A DNA stretch of 8,744 nt from Methanomassiliicoccaceae archaeon. GTDB taxonomy: Archaea; Thermoplasmatota; Thermoplasmata; Methanomassiliicoccales; Methanomethylophilaceae. The notes below the pieces were generated by a model. It searched no databases. It was given only the letters and a program-made list of their open reading frames with translations, and was not told the origin of the DNA. Shown here one piece after another: positions 5,211-8,744 of the stretch. A program made the translations under genes and the position numbers. The number at the start of each line of letters is the position of its first letter. Positions within the stretch are counted from its first letter, which is position 1. The stretch is taken from positions 1-8,744 of the forward strand of contig JAIRTZ010000007.1 in the NCBI GenBank assembly GCA_031254685.1, written 5' to 3'.

Positions 5211-7403
5211 TCACTCTATGAGAGGCGGCATACTTAACGCAGGGTGCTCCTTCTCGGACATCCATGCGATGAGGCCTTCCGCATCTTCGGTCACCGTCTC
5301 GTCCGCTATCTTCTCGTAAAGGTCCGGTATCCCGATGTTCGCGGCTATTTTCTTTATGTCGTCGGCGAACGCCTCCTTCAGGCGTTTCGGCATCCACGCT
5401 ATGCGCGCGATGCCGCCCTCGGCGGCAATGAACTTGTCGCTTGTTATGTATTTCCTTCCGATGCCCATGAATCCCGGCGTCTGCCTTCCGCCGCCGATGG
5501 ATCCCGCAAGCGTGGAGAATTTCATTCCGACGGGCGTCATCCCTGTGTGGTCGCGATCGACAAGGACGACGGCCTGCATGTCGACGGTCATCGCAACGAT
5601 CACTTCGAAGCATCCGCAGGATGTCATCGGAGAGTCCATCAGACTGTACATGCACATCCTCTCGACGTTGCCGTGGGACTGTGCGCGGACGATGTCATTG
5701 GTACCCGCCCACTCCCCCTTCGCGGCGCTCAGCACAGAACCCTTCGCAACGGGCGCGTTCGGCCCGTTCGGCGACAATTCGTTACTGGCCTTCGCGTCGA
5801 GCCAGTTGATCGCGCCGCATAATCCGAGCCGTTCCGGAGCGACGATGCACACGTGGTCCGGGGCGAACGACTGGCACATTGTGCACGTGTAGAAAACGTC
5901 AACGGAATCGTCCGTCAGCCCTCTTATCCGTTCATCCCTCGCCTTGTACACCTCAAGGGCGTCCTTGTGCCGTTCGGAGACCTCGGCGGGATCGGTGACG
6001 ATCGTCACTTGTATCCTCGTTACCACTTTCCCGAACGCCTCTTTGATCTTATGTATCAGTATCTTTCCCAGATGTTCCAATCTGAACCCGCTCTCCTTGG
6101 CGGCGTCGCTTATCCTTATCCAGTTGGAGTCCCTCTGACCGGCGTGCCAGACGCCTTCCGCATAGTTCAGGAAATGGTGGATGTTCCTTTCGATGACCGG
6201 TTCAAGGTCGGACTGCACGTCCTTTCCGTAAACATGCACGAGCATTCCCAGCGGTATCGTATCGCCTTTCGCGAATCCGTCGATATCCTTGCCGATGACC
6301 GTGACCTTGCCGTCCTCTACGCTTCTTTCGTCCCTCTTTACAAGCAGTTCGAACGATTCGCTTTTTGTTCCGCCGGCCTCCACATATGTGTTCGGCCTCC
6401 GTACCGTTTCGCCCTCGAACGCAGGGCCGTAAGCTACCGGGAGGTCTATCGGTTCCAATTTCACTGTGATGCCGCGCTCCTCGATGCCGACCTGCAGCAT
6501 GTCCAGATGTTCCTTGCATGTGCGCAGCGCGCCGCTGATGTTCGGGACGTCGCGATCGGTGATCACAACGGCGCTGTGCAGCAGCGCCGCGAACGCGAAC
6601 GCCGCGTCGAGCTTCGTCAGCGGGCCCATGTGTATCACCACGATCTTAGGCCTCTTTTTGAGGTACGCGCTGAGACGTTCGCGTTCGCCCTCGCCTACGC
6701 TGCCGAACGAGTACGCCGCGCGGGCCGCGAAGTTGAGCGCGTGAACGGTCGCCGTGAAATTGCCGAGCGGATAGAACATGCGGCTCCATCCCAACGCTAT
6801 GCCGTTCTCTCTCATCTGTCCGAGGCAGTCCCCGGACGCCAGCGAGACCATTCCCTTGGATTGGCAGTTCCTTACCATCTTTCTCAGCTCGGGACCGTTC
6901 CCGGTCCTTCCGAGGAACACCACTGCGCCGGGTATCGTCTCATCGACGAACGGCAGACCGAGCTCTCTGATGATGCGGTCCGGTATGAATCCCTCCTCTC
7001 CGTCCGGCCTGCGGTCCAGATAGCGGACGGCCTCTATGATCTCCGCTGCATACATTGCGTTCTCGCCGGCCGCGAGACCATCGTCTATCGTCGCCGCCCC
7101 GGCAGCGTTCAGGCCGTTCAGGAATGACGCCGCGCCGTCGACGGTTATGTTCGTTATACCTTTCCATCCGTACAGCAGCGGAAGGCCGTACGCGGTCTCC
7201 GGGAACGCGAGTTCGGCATCGCCGCCGTGCTTCCTCTTCGCTTCCGATACTATTTTTTTGGCGATCGCGACGATCTCCCCCGAACCTTCCGACGCCGCCG
7301 CGATCAGCGCCGCCGCGTCCGTCGGTCCGCTGTCCGCGCTGAGAACATTATCCAGCGACGAAGCGTCAACACCGTATGTCAATGCTATATGTTTTGTATC
7401 CAC
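5211..7403 (-). CDS. acsB: Acetyl-CoA synthase, full-length bacterial-type AcsB (CdhC)
   Basis: Nickel enzyme that assembles acetyl-CoA from CoA, CO and the methyl group of CFeSP, or runs in reverse. All A-cluster ligands are present: C507-x2-C510-x8-C519-x9-C529 (from TCTMCQSFAPDHVC to LGLC) and C596-G597-C598 (TSCGCFE). The conserved Phe of CQSF is also there. Spacing between the two ligand groups is 89 residues, as in Moorella AcsB. The 730-residue length equals the three-domain bacterial enzyme (about 729) and is far longer than archaeal CdhC (about 470), which lacks the N-terminal CODH-docking domain; here residues 1 to about 310 supply that domain. I chose GTG 7403 because GAGGTGA (7415-7409) sits five bases before it; GTG 7412 lies inside that motif. 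The stop of the upstream ACT gene overlaps the Shine-Dalgarno, so translation is coupled. No CO dehydrogenase gene follows or precedes in the window. Confidence 0.97.
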   Translation of the reverse strand: MDTKHIALTYGVDASSLDNVLSADSGPTDAAALIAAASEGSGEIVAIAKKIVSEAKRKHGGDAELAFPETAYGLPLLYGWKGITNITVDGAASFLNGLNAAGAATIDDGLAAGENAMYAAEIIEAVRYLDRRPDGEEGFIPDRIIRELGLPFVDETIPGAVVFLGRTGNGPELRKMVRNCQSKGMVSLASGDCLGQMRENGIALGWSRMFYPLGNFTATVHALNFAARAAYSFGSVGEGERERLSAYLKKRPKIVVIHMGPLTKLDAAFAFAALLHSAVVITDRDVPNISGALRTCKEHLDMLQVGIEERGITVKLEPIDLPVAYGPAFEGETVRRPNTYVEAGGTKSESFELLVKRDERSVEDGKVTVIGKDIDGFAKGDTIPLGMLVHVYGKDVQSDLEPVIERNIHHFLNYAEGVWHAGQRDSNWIRISDAAKESGFRLEHLGKILIHKIKEAFGKVVTRIQVTIVTDPAEVSERHKDALEVYKARDERIRGLTDDSVDVFYTCTMCQSFAPDHVCIVAPERLGLCGAINWLDAKASNELSPNGPNAPVAKGSVLSAAKGEWAGTNDIVRAQSHGNVERMCMYSLMDSPMTSCGCFEVIVAMTVDMQAVVLVDRDHTGMTPVGMKFSTLAGSIGGGRQTPGFMGIGRKYITSDKFIAAEGGIARIAWMPKRLKEAFADDIKKIAANIGIPDLYEKIADETVTEDAEGLIAWMSEKEHPALSMPPLIE

Positions 7404-7413
7404 CGCGATCACC

Positions 7414-8322
7414 TCAGTTCAATTCTTCGTATTCGGTCAGCTCGAAGACCCCGTTCATGGATCCGAGCGCCTTTGTCAGTTCCTTTCTCATGCCGTCGAC
7501 CGAGTGCCTGCCTGCCCCCAGGTCCGCCGTTATGTCAAGGGCCATCGTCTGATAGCATATCTTCACTTTGCTGAACACAGATATAAGGTTGGCGTTCTCA
7601 CTTGCCAAATGGTCGACCACCTGCTGTATCGATCCCGGACAGTCGGGTATGCTGAAGACCATCCGGACAAGTTTCGTGTTCTTCCTGAAGAACGTTATCG
7701 AAAGCATCCAGGACGACGGGTCGACGATGATCATCGCCATCATCCCGCCGATGTCCCTCAGAAGGTCGTGATATTCGACCGACGTGTCGAACGAGCCTCC
7801 TGACATCGTTACCGGCGCCCCCCGTCTCAGCTCGGATTTATTGCTCCCGGTGCTCTTGGACCGGAACACGCGGCCGATGTCGGCCGGCGTGAACTCTATG
7901 TGGTCGAGTTTTGACACAGACTCGTCATTGGAATTCTTCAGCGCCTTGAACGTCTCCCTCAGTATGTCCGCCTCCCCGGCGAAGCTCAGGTCGACGAGCA
8001 TCTTCCATATGATCACCGTATCGGATATCGCGTTCAGCGATACGGAATTCAAAATGTTCACGCCTCTCGAACCGAGGAACTTCGCCGCCTGCGCCGTAGA
8101 TCCCGGAACGTCGCGCATGTACGCCGTCACGTTGGTCAGCGTCCTGTAATTCTCCTGCGGGAAAGCGGAGAGTATCAGCTCATATTCTTTCGCGCCGTCC
8201 CCGCGGTATTCGAACAGCGTGCTGTAAACATAACCTCCGTCCACTAGACCTATCGATTCCGACAATCCCTTGTCGATCCTGACCTTAGGTCCCGCCACCT
8301 TAACGAAATCCCATACTTTCAT
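7414..8322 (-). CDS. Double ACT-domain protein, probable amino-acid-responsive regulator, first gene of the ACS operon
   Basis: 302 residues with two ACT-like ligand-binding modules. The first spans about residues 62-113 with the loop DVPGS at 71-75 and the following helix QAAKFLGSRGVNI. The second spans about 218-298 with DCPGS at 227-231 and the helix QQVVDHLASENANLI. The DxPG loop before the first helix is the ACT hallmark, where small ligands, usually amino acids, bind between subunits. The middle (about 145-200) is a polar linker and has no catalytic domain I recognise, and there is no helix-turn-helix, so it probably acts by protein contact rather than as an enzyme or DNA binder. I prefer ATG 8322 over the GTG two codons upstream because a TATA box and short leader fit it. 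It precedes acsB with overlapping translation signals, so it is made with ACS. Regulation by methionine or S-adenosylmethionine is an attractive guess only. Confidence 0.85.
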   Translation of the reverse strand: MKVWDFVKVAGPKVRIDKGLSESIGLVDGGYVYSTLFEYRGDGAKEYELILSAFPQENYRTLTNVTAYMRDVPGSTAQAAKFLGSRGVNILNSVSLNAISDTVIIWKMLVDLSFAGEADILRETFKALKNSNDESVSKLDHIEFTPADIGRVFRSKSTGSNKSELRRGAPVTMSGGSFDTSVEYHDLLRDIGGMMAMIIVDPSSWMLSITFFRKNTKLVRMVFSIPDCPGSIQQVVDHLASENANLISVFSKVKICYQTMALDITADLGAGRHSVDGMRKELTKALGSMNGVFELTEYEELN

Positions 8323-8351
8323 TCGCACCCACGTCCGTTCTCAAAACGTTT

Positions 8352-8363
8352 CAATCATATATC
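8352..8363 (-). promoter_or_regulatory. TATA box for the ACT-acsB-acsD-acsC operon
   Basis: On the minus strand, GGATATATGATT overlaps the stop codon of the upstream gene. Its centre near 8358 predicts a transcript start near 8331-8333 and a leader of about ten bases to the ATG at 8322. The leader contains GGGTG, a partial Shine-Dalgarno. Because the two genes are only 32 bases apart, read-through from the upstream gene is also possible. Confidence 0.4.
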
Positions 8364-8744
8364 CTTTAGCTTGGTGTTCTTGGATGACGGAGCTCCCTGA
8401 GGGCCGCCCGCCCCGATGTCCTTGATGATGTTGTTCAGGCTGTTGCCGTCCTTCTTTGAGATCATCGTCCTCTTTATCGTTTTCGAGCATCCCTTCCCGC
8501 GTCTCTCATATTCGGTGCCCTTCGTGGCGCTCTCGATCATGGACGCCGCCTTCATCATCAGTTTCTCGGCGTCCCGTATCATCGATATGCGGTCGCCGTC
8601 GCTCATGCCCTTCTTCGCGGAACCGCCTTTGCTGAACGTATACCGTCCGGGGGTCCTTCTCTTCGGCCCCGTATGATAAGGGCATTTGGTGCATTGTCTC
8701 CCCACTTTCGTATCGCGGCCGTCAAGCGTGGTGTTGCTGACCGC
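8355..8744 (-). CDS. C-terminal part of an unrecognised basic protein with a CxxC pair (5' end outside window)
   Basis: The frame stays open to the right edge of the window, adding 13 codons before the GTG at 8705, and no Shine-Dalgarno precedes that GTG, so I treat the gene as truncated by the window. The 129 visible residues contain C18-x2-C21 (RQCTKCPYH), followed by a very basic, Pro/Gly-rich stretch (GPKRRTPGRYTF), then a likely helix (DRISMIRDAEKLMMKAASMIESA) and a low-complexity Gly/Ser/Pro/Lys tail. A zinc-ribbon-like or iron-sulfur half-site is possible, but a second CxxC is not visible; the only other Cys is in KGCSK. No function can be assigned. It ends inside the TATA box of the ACS operon. 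Confidence 0.65.
   Translation of the reverse strand, partial: AVSNTTLDGRDTKVGRQCTKCPYHTGPKRRTPGRYTFSKGGSAKKGMSDGDRISMIRDAEKLMMKAASMIESATKGTEYERRGKGCSKTIKRTMISKKDGNSLNNIIKDIGAGGPQGAPSSKNTKLKDI

Noticed and set aside
5853..7127. Long plus-strand open frame (424 codons) opposite acsB
   Set aside because: It is antisense to a gene whose catalytic motifs are all intact. Its translation is Arg/Val/His-rich without domain-like patterns, as expected from the complement of GC-rich codons.
5211..7403. Selenocysteine, frameshift or missing ligand in AcsB
   Set aside because: All six A-cluster cysteines are present as TGC codons in one uninterrupted frame.
7036..7803. Plus-strand open frame of 255 codons across the ACT/acsB junction
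   Set aside because: It is a shadow of two real genes; its sequence changes character at the junction and contains no family motif.

Overview
The window most probably comes from a strictly anaerobic archaeon with a moderately GC-rich genome. Four observations suggest this. TATA-box-like elements lie about 25 bases before likely transcript starts, with very short or no leaders. Shine-Dalgarno motifs of the GAGGTGA/GGTGA type sit just before several starts. Arg AGG and Ile ATA codons are frequent. Genes are tightly packed. A methyl-reducing Thermoplasmatota lineage (Methanomassiliicoccales-like) is my best guess, but there is no rRNA or marker gene to fix it, and an anaerobic bacterium such as a dehalococcoid is not excluded.

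Layout. (1) Bases 2-274 are the C-terminal end of a winged-helix protein, probably an AlbA_2/RecG-like regulator, in visibly AT-richer DNA. (2) Bases 281-401 are eleven perfect-phase 11-bp direct repeats, followed by about 160 bases without a gene. (3) Bases 595-1152 encode an unrecognised 185-residue protein behind its own TATA box. (4) A plus-strand pair, 1229-2985, encodes a folate-independent 'core' methionine synthase (MetE C-terminal-domain-like, MesB/MesC type) overlapping a CooC/AcsF nickel-insertion ATPase. (5) A minus-strand operon, 8322 down to 2978, encodes a double-ACT-domain protein, full-length bacterial-type acetyl-CoA synthase AcsB, and the small (AcsD/CdhD) and large (AcsC/CdhE) subunits of the corrinoid iron-sulfur protein (CFeSP). 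(6) Bases 8355-8744 hold the C-terminal part of an unrecognised basic protein on the minus strand.

How the genes fit together. ACS exchanges a methyl group between acetyl-CoA and the cobalt of CFeSP. CooC/AcsF would load nickel into the ACS A-cluster. The core methionine synthase has the HxC...C zinc site and the homocysteine-binding IGS motif but no folate-binding half, so it needs a methyl-corrinoid donor, and CFeSP is the obvious one. The window contains no CO dehydrogenase catalytic subunit and no AcsE/MtgA methyl-folate methyltransferase. The locus therefore reads as a possible biosynthetic module that moves a methyl group from acetyl-CoA (or another CFeSP methyl source) to homocysteine, with the ACT protein as a candidate amino-acid sensor. 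That functional reading is inference; the individual ACS, CFeSP and CooC calls are firm.
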